A stretch of DNA of 64,000 bases from Vibrio sp. JC009 (GTDB lineage: Bacteria > Pseudomonadota > Gammaproteobacteria > Enterobacterales > Vibrionaceae). The notes beneath the pieces are model-generated. The model searched no databases, was not told the origin of the DNA, and was given only the letters and a program-made list of their open reading frames with translations. The stretch spans positions 496,001 through 560,000 of the forward strand of contig NZ_CP092106.1 in the NCBI RefSeq assembly GCF_029016485.1. Direction: 5' to 3'. Each line of letters begins with the position of its first letter. The stretch's first letter is position 1. The translations under genes were made by a program, and so were the position numbers. Below, in pieces: positions 38,933 to 52,008 of the stretch.

Positions 38933-40306
38933 ATGTCTAATTCGACGATCACCCTTAAAACAAAACTTTCATATGGCCTGGGTGCCTTAGGTAAAGACTT
39001 TGCCTGTGCGCCTATCTATATTTTCCTGATGTTCTACTTCACTGATGTGGCAAACCTGTCTGCTGCATTTGTAGGTACTATCTTCCTTGCTGCACGAGTT
39101 CTTGATGCGGTTACTGACCCTATGATGGGCGTAATCTGTGACAATACACGTTCTAAATTCGGTAAGTTCCGCCCATGGATCGTTATCGGTACCATCCTTA
39201 ACGCTGTAGTGCTTGTTGGCCTTTTTGCTACCCACATGTTTGAAGGCACTGCACTGTATGTTTATGCGGCGGCGGCTTATATCCTTTGGGGTCTGACTTA
39301 CACCATTATGGATATCCCTTACTGGTCAATGATTCCTGCTCTGTCTGACTCTCGTCAGGAGCGTGAGAAGCTGGTTGTATGGCCACGTCTGTTCGCCAGC
39401 CTTGCATGGTTTGTGACCGGTACTTACGGTCTGCATATTGTTGGTGAGCTGGGTAACGGCGACCAGGGTACTGGTTTCTTCAACGTTGCTTGTCTGATTG
39501 CCGTTCTGTTTGTTATGAGTGCTTTCCTGATTGCACGTAACGTAAAAGAGAAAGCGACAGTTGAAGAAACAGCAAAAGCTGAGAAGTTCAACTTTAAAGA
39601 TGTAATGGTAATCATCGGCCAGAACGACCAGCTAAAAGCGCTTATTGGTTCGGTTCTTTCTTTCCAGGTTGCAAACATGCTGGTTGGTGGCTTCGCTATC
39701 TACTACTTCACTTACGCACTGGGTAATGCTGACCTGTTCCCGGTTTACATGGGTATTGCAGGTGCAGCGGAAGTTGCTGGTGTATTCCTGTTCCCGCGTA
39801 TCGCTAACCTGCTGCCTCGTAAGCACCTGTGGATGATGGCGTGTGGTTTCCCGATTCTTTCATGTCTGATCCTTGTATTTATGGGCGTATTTACTCCGGG
39901 CAGCACACTACTAATCGGCTTGTCTGGTGCGGCTATCAAGTTTGGTGTGGGTACTGCGAACGCACTTCAGACGGTAATGCTGGCTGACGTTGTTGACTAC
40001 GGTGAGCACAAAACTGGTCGTCGTAGTGAGAGTGTTATCTTCTCTGTACAGACTATGCTGGTGAAATTTGCAGGTGCTGCCGGTGGCTTTATCGTTGGTG
40101 TTGGTTTGTCTGCTGTTGGTTATGTTCCAAACGTAGAACAGACTGCCGACACTATCTTTGGTCTTCAGTTTATGATGCTTGGTCTGCCAGCCATCATGAT
40201 GGTTATCAGTGCAGTTATCTACAAGCGCTACTACCGTCTGCACGAAGGTTTCGACAAGGCTGCTGCTGAGCAGGCGGAAGCTGAATACGAACTGGCAAAA
40301 GCATAA
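38933..40306 (+). CDS. melB: Sodium:galactoside symporter, MelB-like (GPH family)
   Basis: Twelve-helix inner-membrane symporter of the glycoside-pentoside-hexuronide family, 457 residues. The N-terminus TLKTKLSYGLGALGKDFACA, the cation-site region LDAVTDPMMGVICDNTRSKFGKFRPW, and the YILWGLTYTIMDIPYWSMIP segment correspond closely to E. coli MelB, including the Asp residues that bind sodium. Likely substrates are alpha- and/or beta-galactosides, given the neighbouring alpha- and beta-galactosidases. It is separated from lacZ by a 70-bp gap containing a hairpin. LacI-type operators and a CRP-like site lie upstream. Confidence 0.92.
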   Translation: MSNSTITLKTKLSYGLGALGKDFACAPIYIFLMFYFTDVANLSAAFVGTIFLAARVLDAVTDPMMGVICDNTRSKFGKFRPWIVIGTILNAVVLVGLFATHMFEGTALYVYAAAAYILWGLTYTIMDIPYWSMIPALSDSRQEREKLVVWPRLFASLAWFVTGTYGLHIVGELGNGDQGTGFFNVACLIAVLFVMSAFLIARNVKEKATVEETAKAEKFNFKDVMVIIGQNDQLKALIGSVLSFQVANMLVGGFAIYYFTYALGNADLFPVYMGIAGAAEVAGVFLFPRIANLLPRKHLWMMACGFPILSCLILVFMGVFTPGSTLLIGLSGAAIKFGVGTANALQTVMLADVVDYGEHKTGRRSESVIFSVQTMLVKFAGAAGGFIVGVGLSAVGYVPNVEQTADTIFGLQFMMLGLPAIMMVISAVIYKRYYRLHEGFDKAAAEQAEAEYELAKA

Positions 40307-40325
40307 TAATTTTTTGGTAACAATG

Positions 40326-40354
40326 ACCCCATAACTGCTTGTCACTTATGGGGT
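40326..40354 (+). terminator. Intercistronic hairpin between melB and lacZ
   Basis: ACCCCATAA / TTATGGGGT with an 11-base loop, followed by TGTTTTATTTT. It may reduce read-through from melB into lacZ. Confidence 0.75.
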
Positions 40355-40370
40355 TGTTTTATTTTGGTAA

Positions 40371-43469
<3,099 letters not shown>

Positions 43470-43490
43470 CGTTCGCGGTTGAACATTGAT

Positions 43491-43526
43491 AAAAAAGCCC
43501 GGTTTGATTATCAAGCCGGGCTTTTT
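43491..43526. terminator. Bidirectional terminator between lacZ and alpha-galactosidase
   Basis: AAAAAAGCCCGG and CCGGGCTTTTT pair around a TTGATTATCAA loop. It serves both converging genes. Confidence 0.92.
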
Positions 43527-43542
43527 ACCTTTGCTATGAAGC

Positions 43543-45654
43543 TTATATCTGCTCTAACTTCACAAGAACCGCAGTCTCAGGATCCAGAACAGGCACAGCA
43601 ATACCTGCTTTCTCCAGCCACTCTCCGGAACAAGCCATCTCTTCTTTAGTCCATTGTGGTTGAGTATTCACAATGTCGTTAAAGTTATCCGGCTGATCCA
43701 GAAGCGTGATTTTGTAGACCGCCTCTTTCTTCAGCCCAGGAATACGCAGTGTACTGCTCAGTGAATTGGTTGGCATGGCCAGCTGAGCAATCATAATGGC
43801 AGCCTGCTTCTGATCTTCAGCAATCACACCGTGGGCAAGATGCGCTTCATCATCCGTGTTAAAGCGAACGCCCTTGCCGCTGTGCAGAAGCGGGCGAAGC
43901 TGTTTATGCAGCTCGATATACTTAATAAAGCCCTCTTTTTCTTCGGCGGCTTCTTTAACCGGATCCAGCTCAATCCCCATATGACCGAACAGAGCCGTCA
44001 GGCCGCGGAAGTTGATGTCGTGGGTACGGCGAGTGCTGTGGCAGTGTTTGGCACCGATATGACAGCCCATCACCTCAGGCGGGAAGAAGTAGCTCATGCC
44101 ACGCTGGATTTGCTGACGCTCCAGAGCATCGTTGTTATCGGAAGCCCAGAAGCGAAGGGTGCGTTTTAGTACCTCAAAGTCTATACGGCCACCGCCCGCA
44201 GCGCAGGATTCGATTTCAACACCCGGGTGTTTGGCTACCAGTTTATCGACCAGCTGATAGTAGCGCTCAACCTGCTTGTGGCCAGATGCGTAGCCATTGT
44301 GTCCGGGCTGGACGATCTCGCGGTTCATATCCCATTTGATGTACTCAATATTGTAGGTACTCAGGAAGTGATCAAGGCGATCGAACAGATAGTCAAAGGC
44401 TTCATCAATCTGCAGGTTGATAGCGTACTGGTTGCGTCCGGTTGGCTGCTCGTAACCATCAACGGCTAACAGCCACTGCGGATGAGTGCGGTAAAGATCC
44501 GAGTCTTTGTTGATCATTTCCGGCTCAAACCAGAGGCCGAATTCCATACCCTGATCATTGACATGTTCAACGAGCTTCTGCAGGCCTTCCGGATACTTAT
44601 CTTCATCCAGATACCAGTCGCCCAGCGCGGCTTTATCGCCATCGCGCTTACGGAACCAGCCATCATCGATAATAAAGCGCTCCACGCCCATCTCAGCTGA
44701 CTGGGTTGCCATATCCATAATGTAGTCAGGATCGTGGTCGAAATAGATGCCTTCCCAGGTGTTCAGGTGAATCGGGCGGGGCTTGGATGAGATTCGGCTA
44801 CCAAGAATGTTTTCTCTTACATGCTGGTGGAAATGCTGACTCATCTTATTCAGGCCACTGTCGCTGTATGCTGCGTACAACCAGGGCGTTGAGATACTTT
44901 CACCTTTCTCAAGAACGATTTCACCCGGCAGATAAAGCGCTTCAGCCTGCATAAAGCGGCGTCCGTCGGCTTTAACATCCACGCGCATTCTGTGGTTACC
45001 ACTCCAGGCAAGATGGAAGCCCCAGCTTTCGCCGCTTAGCTCATCAAAGCCTTTTGTTCCGGCAATCAATGCAGGGTAGTGTTCATGTGAAGTGCGTCCG
45101 CGACGGTTTTCCTGCTGGTAACCGCCCTGAGTCAGAAGTGTACGTGTCTGCTGGAACTCATTTACCCAGCGGCCGTAGTAGGTCAGCAGCTCTTTTGCTC
45201 TTTCCGGCAGAGGCAGGGTGCTTGCCAGACGGTTAACTGAATAAGGGCCATCCTGAAGGTTTGTCAGGGTATGGCGCACTTTGACTACATCATTTTTATC
45301 CAGTGACAGTTCAGTTTTAAGCGCAAGACCGGCCAGTTCATCTTCACTGGTGATAATCAGTGAGTGATCCTTGCTTTCAACGGACTTGTTGATAAATACC
45401 GGAGCCCAGTGCTGACCATTACGGTGACCTTCCAGAGCGGGGCTGCTGAACAGGCCTCTGCCCAGTTCCGGATGCAGAGTCATTGGAATATCTGTATCCA
45501 GCCGGCCATAGGGGATAGCTCTGGAAAGGGTTTGTTCTTCGTGCTGCTTGTGGGAGTTGAAAGCTTCTCCCCAGTAAAGGATTTCTGTGTAATCACACAG
45601 TTTAAATAAAATTTCAGTTTCTGTTCCCTTAAGGGACACAATCTGTTCGTTCAT
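43543..45654 (-). CDS. Alpha-galactosidase (GH36, RafA-like)
   Basis: 703-residue GH36 enzyme that releases galactose from melibiose or raffinose-type sugars. It has an N-terminal beta-sandwich (to ~290), a TIM barrel (~300-640) and a C-terminal beta domain. The catalytic nucleophile is D442 in EYIKWDMNRE, and the acid/base D506 in FWASDNNDAL. FIIDDGWF and LWFEPEMI are further GH36 markers. No signal peptide is seen, so it is cytoplasmic and depends on an importer, presumably the MelB-like symporter. An operator-like palindrome lies 78 bp upstream of its start. It is unrelated to the GH4 enzyme MelA of E. coli. Confidence 0.95.
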   Translation of the reverse strand: MNEQIVSLKGTETEILFKLCDYTEILYWGEAFNSHKQHEEQTLSRAIPYGRLDTDIPMTLHPELGRGLFSSPALEGHRNGQHWAPVFINKSVESKDHSLIITSEDELAGLALKTELSLDKNDVVKVRHTLTNLQDGPYSVNRLASTLPLPERAKELLTYYGRWVNEFQQTRTLLTQGGYQQENRRGRTSHEHYPALIAGTKGFDELSGESWGFHLAWSGNHRMRVDVKADGRRFMQAEALYLPGEIVLEKGESISTPWLYAAYSDSGLNKMSQHFHQHVRENILGSRISSKPRPIHLNTWEGIYFDHDPDYIMDMATQSAEMGVERFIIDDGWFRKRDGDKAALGDWYLDEDKYPEGLQKLVEHVNDQGMEFGLWFEPEMINKDSDLYRTHPQWLLAVDGYEQPTGRNQYAINLQIDEAFDYLFDRLDHFLSTYNIEYIKWDMNREIVQPGHNGYASGHKQVERYYQLVDKLVAKHPGVEIESCAAGGGRIDFEVLKRTLRFWASDNNDALERQQIQRGMSYFFPPEVMGCHIGAKHCHSTRRTHDINFRGLTALFGHMGIELDPVKEAAEEKEGFIKYIELHKQLRPLLHSGKGVRFNTDDEAHLAHGVIAEDQKQAAIMIAQLAMPTNSLSSTLRIPGLKKEAVYKITLLDQPDNFNDIVNTQPQWTKEEMACSGEWLEKAGIAVPVLDPETAVLVKLEQI

Positions 45655-45731
45655 AGTTGTTCACTATTGTTATCTCGGTGAAGATATTATGGGGGATCGC
45701 TTTGGAAGAAACTGTGAATTAGTTCACTTAG

Positions 45732-45745
45732 TGGTAACGTTTACA
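45732..45745. promoter_or_regulatory. LacI/GalR-type operator-like palindrome 3
   Basis: TGGTAACGTTTACA (minus strand TGTAAACGTTACCA), upstream of the alpha-galactosidase gene. It resembles the two sites before melB. Confidence 0.65.
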
Positions 45746-45821
45746 CTTAAGGGTGCATCTGAGTAAATTGATATCAGGTCAGGCGGAGGTGAGTTCTGTT
45801 GGCATGATAAGCAAAAAATAA

Positions 45822-45848
45822 AAAAGGCAGGAATTTATCCTGCCTTTT
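45822..45848 (-). terminator. Terminator of the downstream 77-aa gene
   Basis: AAAAGGCAGGA-ATTTA-TCCTGCCTTTT, followed by further T on the minus strand. Confidence 0.85.
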
Positions 45849-45876
45849 ACTGATCCTTTTTAAACTATCTGGTGTT

Positions 45877-46110
45877 TTAAACAACCATTGATAGTGTGTT
45901 CACCCAGTGCTGCATATCAGTGTCGCTGACGTTATCGCTTATGGATGAAATCACAGAAAGCAATTGGGTACATGCAGGTGAGTTAAATGTGTAATCGGTT
46001 ATAACAGCCCATCCTTGAACCACGCACTGGCCTCCCATATTGACGATAAAGTCAGACACTTCATTCGCACAGGAGTCACTATAGGTTTCAATCTTGTAGA
46101 TATCGTTCAT
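45877..46110 (-). CDS. Hypothetical 77-aa protein, paralogue A
   Basis: Not recognised. 77 residues, no signal peptide or membrane segment. It begins MNDIYKIETYSDSCANEVSDF and contains the core MGGQCVVQGWAVITD, shared with a second 77-aa protein encoded at 46708-46941; the two are identical at about 43 of 77 positions without gaps. Two Cys (14 and 29) are conserved between the copies. The conserved part is N-terminal and the tail (ISDNVSDTDMQHW) is less so. A LacI-type operator-like half-palindrome lies at 46236-46249 upstream. It has its own terminator. The ferredoxin gene yfhL lies between the copies, in the same direction. Confidence 0.75.
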   Translation of the reverse strand: MNDIYKIETYSDSCANEVSDFIVNMGGQCVVQGWAVITDYTFNSPACTQLLSVISSISDNVSDTDMQHWVNTLSMVV

Positions 46111-46235
46111 CCGATACCCTCCGCTGTTTTATTGGAACATTATCACCCGTTACAGGAAAATGTGTCGCACGGGTCAACTTACGATTTGATTATGTGATAG
46201 TTAGGTCAATAAAACTGTGAGCTGCTTCAAGATGT

Positions 46236-46249
46236 GAGAGCGTTTACAC
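46236..46249. promoter_or_regulatory. Operator-like site upstream of paralogue A
   Basis: TGAGAGCGTTTACA (minus strand TGTAAACGCTCTCA) shares one full half-site with the galactoside-cluster operators. The second half is poor. Confidence 0.35.
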
Positions 46250-46299
46250 AAAAGTGGTAGGATGAGTGTTATTTCGATGTTAACAGGGAAAGAATCAGG

Positions 46300-46617
<318 letters not shown>

Positions 46618-46707
46618 CTACAAGCCATGATATTGGGAATTTTATTTATACCTCTGGCAACTTCAGGATAGGGTTCGAAGCACCGTATCTTGAAGTTACC
46701 TGAAGTA

Positions 46708-46941
46708 TTATGCTGCTATCTGGAGGGCAAGATTCCAGTTGTGAAGATCCGATTCACTTACATCGTCAGAAATGCGTGAAATGTCCGGAAGCAGACTCAG
46801 AGAGTTCTGACTGCTGAAACAGTGATCGGTAATGACTGCCCATCCCTGAACTACACATCGTCCGCCCATTTTTAAAATGTAGCCAGAGATCTTGTCTGCA
46901 CAAGATTCGCTGTAGGTTTCGATTTTGTAGATACCGTTCAT
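46708..46941 (-). CDS. Hypothetical 77-aa protein, paralogue B
   Basis: Not recognised. It is the same length as paralogue A (45877-46110) and shares MN-IYKIETYS-SCA, MGG-CVVQGWAVITD and a conserved C-terminal ISD-VS--D---W pattern. An extra Cys (HCFSS) is unique to this copy. No signal peptide is seen. An inverted repeat AACTTCAGGATA / TATCTTGAAGTT (46659-46697) follows its stop and may be its terminator. Same strand as yfhL and trhP, with gaps of 150-220 bp, so it probably has its own promoter. Confidence 0.75.
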   Translation of the reverse strand: MNGIYKIETYSESCADKISGYILKMGGRCVVQGWAVITDHCFSSQNSLSLLPDISRISDDVSESDLHNWNLALQIAA

Positions 46942-47094
46942 AATATAAGACTCATATTTGGTTGTTTATTTACTAGCACCAACGACGTTTCTTATTTTTA
47001 TTTTTCACAACATCCTATGCATTTTAAGTACCAATGCAATACTTAGCAGAGCTTATTATGTAAATTGTTATTATTTTTACTTTGTCATAACAAG

Positions 47095-47128
47095 AAATTA
47101 GCCGGAAATTTAAATTTCCGGCTAATTT
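47095..47128. terminator. Perfect 34-bp palindrome after trhP
   Basis: AAATTAGCCGGAAATTT is followed immediately by its exact reverse complement. The T-rich ends suggest a bidirectional terminator; it lies 34 bp past the trhP stop. Confidence 0.8.
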
Positions 47129-47162
47129 GTTTAAAAGTATAAAAACTGAGCAACAGTGGCGG

Positions 47163-48521
47163 TTATTTGCCGGTTGGGTTTCTTGTGTCCTGTCCGGCGT
47201 TAAGGTTTCGCATCAGCAGACCGTACTCAAGATCCATATCTTCAGGAACCGGGATAAAGACAAAGTGGCCGTTACCTTTCGCATCGTCAATGGATTCAGA
47301 CTTACGGTTTTCCATCTGATTAAGTGTAAAGATAACATTGCCTTGCGGAGTCATCAGCTCCAGGCTGTCGCCAATCATAAACTTGTTTTTTACTTCCACT
47401 TCTGCCAGCTCGCCACGACGCTTGCCGGTAAACTCGCCCACAAACTGCTGGGAGTCAGAAACCGAGTAGCCGTAATCGTAGTTCTGATACGCGTCATGAG
47501 TATGACGGCGAAGGAAGCCTTCGGTATAACCACGGTGTGCAAGGCTCTCCAGTGTGCCCATCAGGCTGGTATCAAATGGCTTGCCGGCTACCGCATCGTC
47601 AATTGCCTTGCGGTAAACCTGTGCCGTTCTTGCGCAGTAGTAGAAAGATTTAGTACGGCCTTCGATTTTCAGTGAGTGAACACCCATTTTCGTCAGGCGC
47701 TCAACATGCTGAATTGCACGAAGATCCTTTGAGTTCATGATGTAGGTGCCGTGCTCATCTTCAAATGCCGCCATTTTTTCGTCAGGGCGGTGGCTTTCAG
47801 AAAGCAATACAACTTCATCTGTAGGTTTGCCAAGGCCGATGGTGTTGTCAGGACGTTCCTGCGCTTCCTGAATTTCAACGATCTGCCCTGCGTCGTCCTG
47901 CTCTGCTTTTTCCACTTTATATTCCCAGCGGCAGGCGTTGGTGCAGGTACCCTGGTTAGGGTCACGCTTGTTGATGTAGCCAGAAAGCAGGCAGCGGCCG
48001 GAGTACGCCATGCAAAGCGCACCATGAACAAAGATTTCAATTTCTGTGCCCGGGCATTTTTCGCGGATCTCTTCGATCTCTTCCAGAGAAAGCTCTCGGG
48101 AAAGAATGACACGCTCAACGCCCTGTGATTCCCAGAATTTTACTGTCGCCCAGTTAACCGCGTTCGCCTGCACTGAAAGGTGGATAGGCATTTCAGGAAA
48201 AGCTTCACGAACCATCATAATCAGACCAGGATCAGACATGATCAGCGCATCAGGGCCCATATCCACAACCGGTTTCAGGTCACGGATAAACGTCTTCAGT
48301 TTAGAGTTATGCGGCTGGATGTTACATACAACGTACAGCTTTTTACCCTGAGCATGCGCTTCATCGATACCGATTTTCAGGTTCTCGTGGTTAAATTCGT
48401 TGTTACGAACACGAAGGCTGTAACGAGGCTGGCCAGCGTACACCGCATCTGCACCGTAGGCGAATGCGTAACGCATATTCTTAAGGCTGCCCGCAGGGGA
48501 CAGTAGTTCTGGTTTAAACAT
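47163..48521 (-). CDS. trhP: tRNA 5-hydroxyuridine modification protein TrhP (YegQ, U32 family)
   Basis: U32 peptidase-family protein that, in E. coli, acts in prephenate-dependent hydroxylation of wobble uridine in tRNAs. The start is ATG at 48521 (MFKPELLSPAGSLKN), the family N-terminus; the open frame runs ~100 codons further upstream through the palindromic repeat, which is not credible coding sequence. 452 residues. Key parts are AYGADAVYAGQPRYSLR, the U32 signature EIFVHGALCMAYSGRCLLS and the Cys-rich QGTCTNACRW, where Cys residues likely bind an Fe-S cluster. KIEGRTKSFYYCA follows. Confidence 0.93.
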   Translation of the reverse strand: MFKPELLSPAGSLKNMRYAFAYGADAVYAGQPRYSLRVRNNEFNHENLKIGIDEAHAQGKKLYVVCNIQPHNSKLKTFIRDLKPVVDMGPDALIMSDPGLIMMVREAFPEMPIHLSVQANAVNWATVKFWESQGVERVILSRELSLEEIEEIREKCPGTEIEIFVHGALCMAYSGRCLLSGYINKRDPNQGTCTNACRWEYKVEKAEQDDAGQIVEIQEAQERPDNTIGLGKPTDEVVLLSESHRPDEKMAAFEDEHGTYIMNSKDLRAIQHVERLTKMGVHSLKIEGRTKSFYYCARTAQVYRKAIDDAVAGKPFDTSLMGTLESLAHRGYTEGFLRRHTHDAYQNYDYGYSVSDSQQFVGEFTGKRRGELAEVEVKNKFMIGDSLELMTPQGNVIFTLNQMENRKSESIDDAKGNGHFVFIPVPEDMDLEYGLLMRNLNAGQDTRNPTGK

Positions 48522-48676
48522 TGCTAAATTCTCTGTCTGATTATAAGTCAGGATCACGCTACCTGATAGCGGGATGGGGAGGCGGATTTTACGGGAAAAT
48601 TTGGGATTAGGATAGGGGAAAACTTGAACTTTGTTGGCGTTTTGAAGTGTTGTCTTGTAGCAGGAGTTTGGTCTAT

Positions 48677-48770
48677 GGGCCCTGGGCCCTGGGACGGACT
48701 TCGTCCTATTAGGCCCTGGGAGTATAGTATTGGCATTTCCCAGGGCCCAGAAACCTAGGGCCGAGGGCCC
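48677..48770. repeat. GC-rich palindromic element, family 3 copy 2
   Basis: The left arm GGGCCCTGGGCCCTGGGACG and following hairpin GGACTTCGTCC match the rrn-spacer element at 22551-22664. The right arm CCCAGGGCCCAG and CTAGGGCC-GAGGGCCC (48739-48770) is less perfect. It lies between rdgC and trhP and abuts the rdgC stop codon. Confidence 0.85.
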
Positions 48771-48774
48771 CTTA

Positions 48775-49683
48775 TTATTCTTCCGGCAATCCCCCCAACG
48801 CCTCATAAAGCGCCGGAAGAAAAACACTAAACTCCGAACTCATCAAAGAGATATCCGCGTCAAAGCGTGCGGCCTGATCTTCTCTTGGGATATCTTCATT
48901 CTCATCTTTCAGTTCATCGCTGAATTTAAGGCGCTTGATGCTGCCGTCGTCTGCCAGAAGGAACTCGATTCTTTCCTGCCAGTTCAGAGCCAGTTTAGTT
49001 ACAACTTTATTGGCTTCGATATGGTTCAGGATCTCTTCTGCGCTCAGTTCCTGCTTCTTACAGCGGATGATGCCGCCATCTTCCTGTACTGACCGTAGCT
49101 CCGCCTCGTCCAGCATTTCGAATCCGTGTGGTGCTTCACCGGATTTCACCCACTCGGTCATTGACTCATCAACATCTCTTTCCGGGAAGGCCGGAACAAC
49201 CGGAAGGCTGCCCATGGTTTTACGCAGCAGAGCCAGAACATCTTCGGCTTTTTTATAGCTGCTTGCGTCAACCAGGATCATCCTTTCTTCTGGCAGGATT
49301 AATACAAAGGTATTCTGGCTGCGGCTGAAGGCGCGGGGAAGCAGGTCGACAATAATATCTTCCTTAATGTTGTCCTTCTCTTTCTTATTCAGAGGGCGGC
49401 CACCTTCCTGCTCCATCATCTCAACTTTTTCAGTCATAGAATCTTTAATCACAGAAGCCGGAAGCATTTTTTCTTCTTTTTTAGCGCAGATAAGAATACG
49501 TTTCTCAGAAACATGGGTCATCATATCGCCATGTTTTCCCATCACGTTGCACCAGCCGGTTTTGCTCTTATCCTGACTGCCACATGGAGTAAAGCGGAAC
49601 TCTTCCAGTTGCTTTTCCAGTTTATCTGCGTTGAATTCGATATCGCGGTTGAAGCGATAAACCAGACAGTTTTTAAACCACAT
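48775..49683 (-). CDS. rdgC: Recombination-associated protein RdgC
   Basis: 302-residue DNA-binding protein that forms a ring around duplex DNA and restrains RecA. The N-terminus [15 protein letters not shown] and the conserved [14 protein letters not shown] are diagnostic, and [29 protein letters not shown] is the central conserved segment. The length is standard. It has no close partner on the same strand other than downstream trhP, from which it is separated by a palindromic element. It is divergent from phoB. Confidence 0.97.
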   Translation of the reverse strand: MWFKNCLVYRFNRDIEFNADKLEKQLEEFRFTPCGSQDKSKTGWCNVMGKHGDMMTHVSEKRILICAKKEEKMLPASVIKDSMTEKVEMMEQEGGRPLNKKEKDNIKEDIIVDLLPRAFSRSQNTFVLILPEERMILVDASSYKKAEDVLALLRKTMGSLPVVPAFPERDVDESMTEWVKSGEAPHGFEMLDEAELRSVQEDGGIIRCKKQELSAEEILNHIEANKVVTKLALNWQERIEFLLADDGSIKRLKFSDELKDENEDIPREDQAARFDADISLMSSEFSVFLPALYEALGGLPEE

Positions 49684-49852
49684 AGTTGCTCTCTTTTCAC
49701 TCTGTTTAGTGGCCGCAATAATAGGTGAAATAAGCGGGTTTGTAGAGTGCTTTGTTTAACTTAGCGGGCTAACTTTCTGTATTTTGCGCCGAATCTTCTT
49801 TTTTAAGAAGCAATGAACTGAATACGACAGTTATATGAAAAATAGTTTGCAA

Positions 49853-49870
49853 AGGTCACAAAAGTGTCAT
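49853..49870 (+). promoter_or_regulatory. Pho box upstream of phoB
   Basis: Two 7-bp repeats spaced by 4 bp, AGGTCAC-AAAA-GTGTCAT, match the PhoB consensus CTGTCAT repeat. It is 53 bp upstream of the phoB ATG, as expected for autoregulation. Confidence 0.65.
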
Positions 49871-49923
49871 ACTAAGTACAGATAATGCGTAGCGTTGACA
49901 GATACTCAAAAGGTTATTCAATT

Positions 49924-50613
49924 ATGGCGAGAAGGATTCTGGTTGTTGAAGATGAAGCCCCGATTCGTGAGATGCTTTGCTTCGTTCTTGAACAAAAAGG
50001 CTATCAGGCAGTAGAAGCAGAAGATTACGATACTGCGCTTAGCAAGCTGTGCGAACCCTACCCGGATCTGATTCTTCTGGACTGGATGCTGCCAGGTGGT
50101 TCCGGTATCAATATGATCAAACATCTGAAGCGTGATGAGCTAACCCGCAATATTCCGGTTGTTATGCTAACCGCTCGTGGTGAAGAAGAAGACAAGGTTA
50201 AAGGGCTGGAAGTGGGCGCAGATGACTACATCACTAAGCCGTTCTCACCGAAAGAACTTGTCGCTCGCCTGAAAGCCGTTATCCGCCGCGTAACTCCGAC
50301 AGCTCTTGAGGATGTAATTGACGTTCAGGGCCTGAGACTGGATCCTGTATCGCATCGCGTAACAGTGAATGATGAAGCGATAGATATGGGACCTACAGAG
50401 TTTAAGATGTTGCATTTCTTTATGACGCATCAGGAACGTGTTTACAGCCGCGAGCAGCTTTTGAATAACGTCTGGGGTACCAATGTATATGTTGAAGACC
50501 GTACTGTAGACGTACATATCCGCCGCCTGCGTAAAGCGCTTGAAGGTGAAGGGCACGACAAGCTGGTGCAGACCGTTCGCGGAGCTGGCTACCGTTTTTC
50601 AACAAAAGCTTAA
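49924..50613 (+). CDS. phoB: Phosphate regulon response regulator PhoB
   Basis: 229-residue OmpR-family activator of the Pho regulon. The start is ATG at 49924 ([18 protein letters not shown]), matching PhoB; an upstream in-frame ATG at 49885 overlaps the leader. The receiver domain has E9/D10 (VVEDE), phospho-acceptor D53 in [11 protein letters not shown], and Lys in ITKPF. The winged helix has the typical [23 protein letters not shown] and VRGAGYRF. It is followed by phoR, with 42 bp between. Confidence 0.97.
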   Translation: MARRILVVEDEAPIREMLCFVLEQKGYQAVEAEDYDTALSKLCEPYPDLILLDWMLPGGSGINMIKHLKRDELTRNIPVVMLTARGEEEDKVKGLEVGADDYITKPFSPKELVARLKAVIRRVTPTALEDVIDVQGLRLDPVSHRVTVNDEAIDMGPTEFKMLHFFMTHQERVYSREQLLNNVWGTNVYVEDRTVDVHIRRLRKALEGEGHDKLVQTVRGAGYRFSTKA

Positions 50614-50655
50614 TTGAACTGTCAGGATATAAGGTATCCGGTGACGGAGAACTAG

Positions 50656-51954
50656 ATGGTTGAAAAGTTAACCTGGAAAAAGCTAGCCTGGTCGCTAGCT
50701 TTTTTTTACACCCCCTGGGTAATAGTGGGGTGGCTGTTTGGATATATGCCGTGGTTGCTGCTAGCTGCCACGGTTATTCAGCTTTTCTGGCACCTGCATA
50801 ATCAGGTGCGGCTCTCTTCCTGGCTCTGGGATGAGAAGCGATTGACACCGCCTTCGGGCACCGGCCACTGGGAAGGCCTGTTTAATGGTATTTACCGTCT
50901 TCAGCAGCGTCAGAGAAGAAGGCGCAAAGAGCTGACCAATCTTATCCGCCGTTTCAGAAACGGTGCCGAAGCGCTGCCGGATGCCGTGGTGGTTTTCCGT
51001 GGTGAAGGTAATATTGTCTGGTGTAACAAACTGGCTCAGCATCTGCTTGGCTTCCGCTGGCCGGATGATTCCGGACAGCCTATTTCAAATCTTATCCGTA
51101 CTCCCGATTTCATCAAATATCTGAACAAAAACGATTTCTCTGAACCTCTTGAGATGCGCTCACCGCTGAATATCGAGCGTATGCTGGAACTGCGTATCGT
51201 ACCTTACACTGAGGGTGAGCACCTGATGGTGGTTCGTGACGTTAGTCAGCTTAAACAGCTTGAGGGGATGCGCCGCAATTTCTTTGCTAACGTCTCTCAC
51301 GAACTGCGCACGCCAATGACAGTACTTCAGGGCTATCTGGAGATGACGGAAGATCCGGATATGGTGGTTGGCCCTATGTGGACCAAAGCTCACGGTGTAA
51401 TGACCGAGCAGCTTAACCGGATGAACAGCCTTGTCAGCCAGTTGCTGACGCTCTCCAAAATTGAAGCGGCACCAATGCATGAGTTGGATCAGGTGGTGAA
51501 TGTTCCGCGTATGCTGGAAGTGCTTGAGAAAGAAGCTGTCACGCTCAGCGGAGATCAGGGTCATGTATTTGATTTTGATATTGATACAGACCTTTCGGTT
51601 CTGGGCGATGAAGACCAGTTACGCAGTGCGATTTCTAACCTGGTTTATAACGCAGTTAAATACACGCCTCCGGGCGCTAATATTCATGTTCGCTGGTATC
51701 AGACCAAGAAAGGGGCGCACCTGGATGTGGAAGACAGCGGTGAAGGTATTGAACCACAGCACCTGCACCGCCTGACAGAGCGTTTCTACCGGGTTGATAA
51801 GGCGCGCTCCCGTGATACCGGCGGCAGCGGACTTGGGCTTGCCATTGTTAAGCATGCACTGAACCACCATGACTCTGCTCTGGAAATCAGTAGTGAAGTG
51901 GGGATTGGGAGTCAGTTTTCGTTTGTGTTGCCCGGGCGGCTTATTGTTAAATAG
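50656..51954 (+). CDS. phoR: Phosphate regulon sensor histidine kinase PhoR
   Basis: 432-residue kinase that phosphorylates PhoB under phosphate limitation. Two N-terminal membrane segments (~8-48) lack a large periplasmic loop, as in PhoR. A PAS domain follows (~95-190, [25 protein letters not shown]). The phospho-accepting His is in [19 protein letters not shown]. The N box ([17 protein letters not shown]), DSGEGI and [14 protein letters not shown] complete the ATP-binding domain. It is second in the phoB-phoR operon. A family 2 palindrome separates it from pstS. Confidence 0.97.
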   Translation: MVEKLTWKKLAWSLAFFYTPWVIVGWLFGYMPWLLLAATVIQLFWHLHNQVRLSSWLWDEKRLTPPSGTGHWEGLFNGIYRLQQRQRRRRKELTNLIRRFRNGAEALPDAVVVFRGEGNIVWCNKLAQHLLGFRWPDDSGQPISNLIRTPDFIKYLNKNDFSEPLEMRSPLNIERMLELRIVPYTEGEHLMVVRDVSQLKQLEGMRRNFFANVSHELRTPMTVLQGYLEMTEDPDMVVGPMWTKAHGVMTEQLNRMNSLVSQLLTLSKIEAAPMHELDQVVNVPRMLEVLEKEAVTLSGDQGHVFDFDIDTDLSVLGDEDQLRSAISNLVYNAVKYTPPGANIHVRWYQTKKGAHLDVEDSGEGIEPQHLHRLTERFYRVDKARSRDTGGSGLGLAIVKHALNHHDSALEISSEVGIGSQFSFVLPGRLIVK

Positions 51955-51992
51955 TCAGATATACATTCCCACGCTGGAGCGTGGGAACGAGA
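51954..51992 (+). repeat. Short palindromic repeat, family 2 copy 3
   Basis: It is nearly identical over 38 bases to 8998-9036, with the ATTCCCACGCTGGAGCGTGG hairpin. It starts at the phoR stop codon, in the 54-bp gap before pstS. Confidence 0.9.
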
Positions 51993-52008
51993 GGACATTC
52001 CCAGACCA

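Noticed and set aside
48522..48827. N-terminal extension of trhP through the palindromic repeat
   Set aside because: The extra ~100 codons come from the repeat element and lack similarity; the family starts at MFKPELLSPAG.
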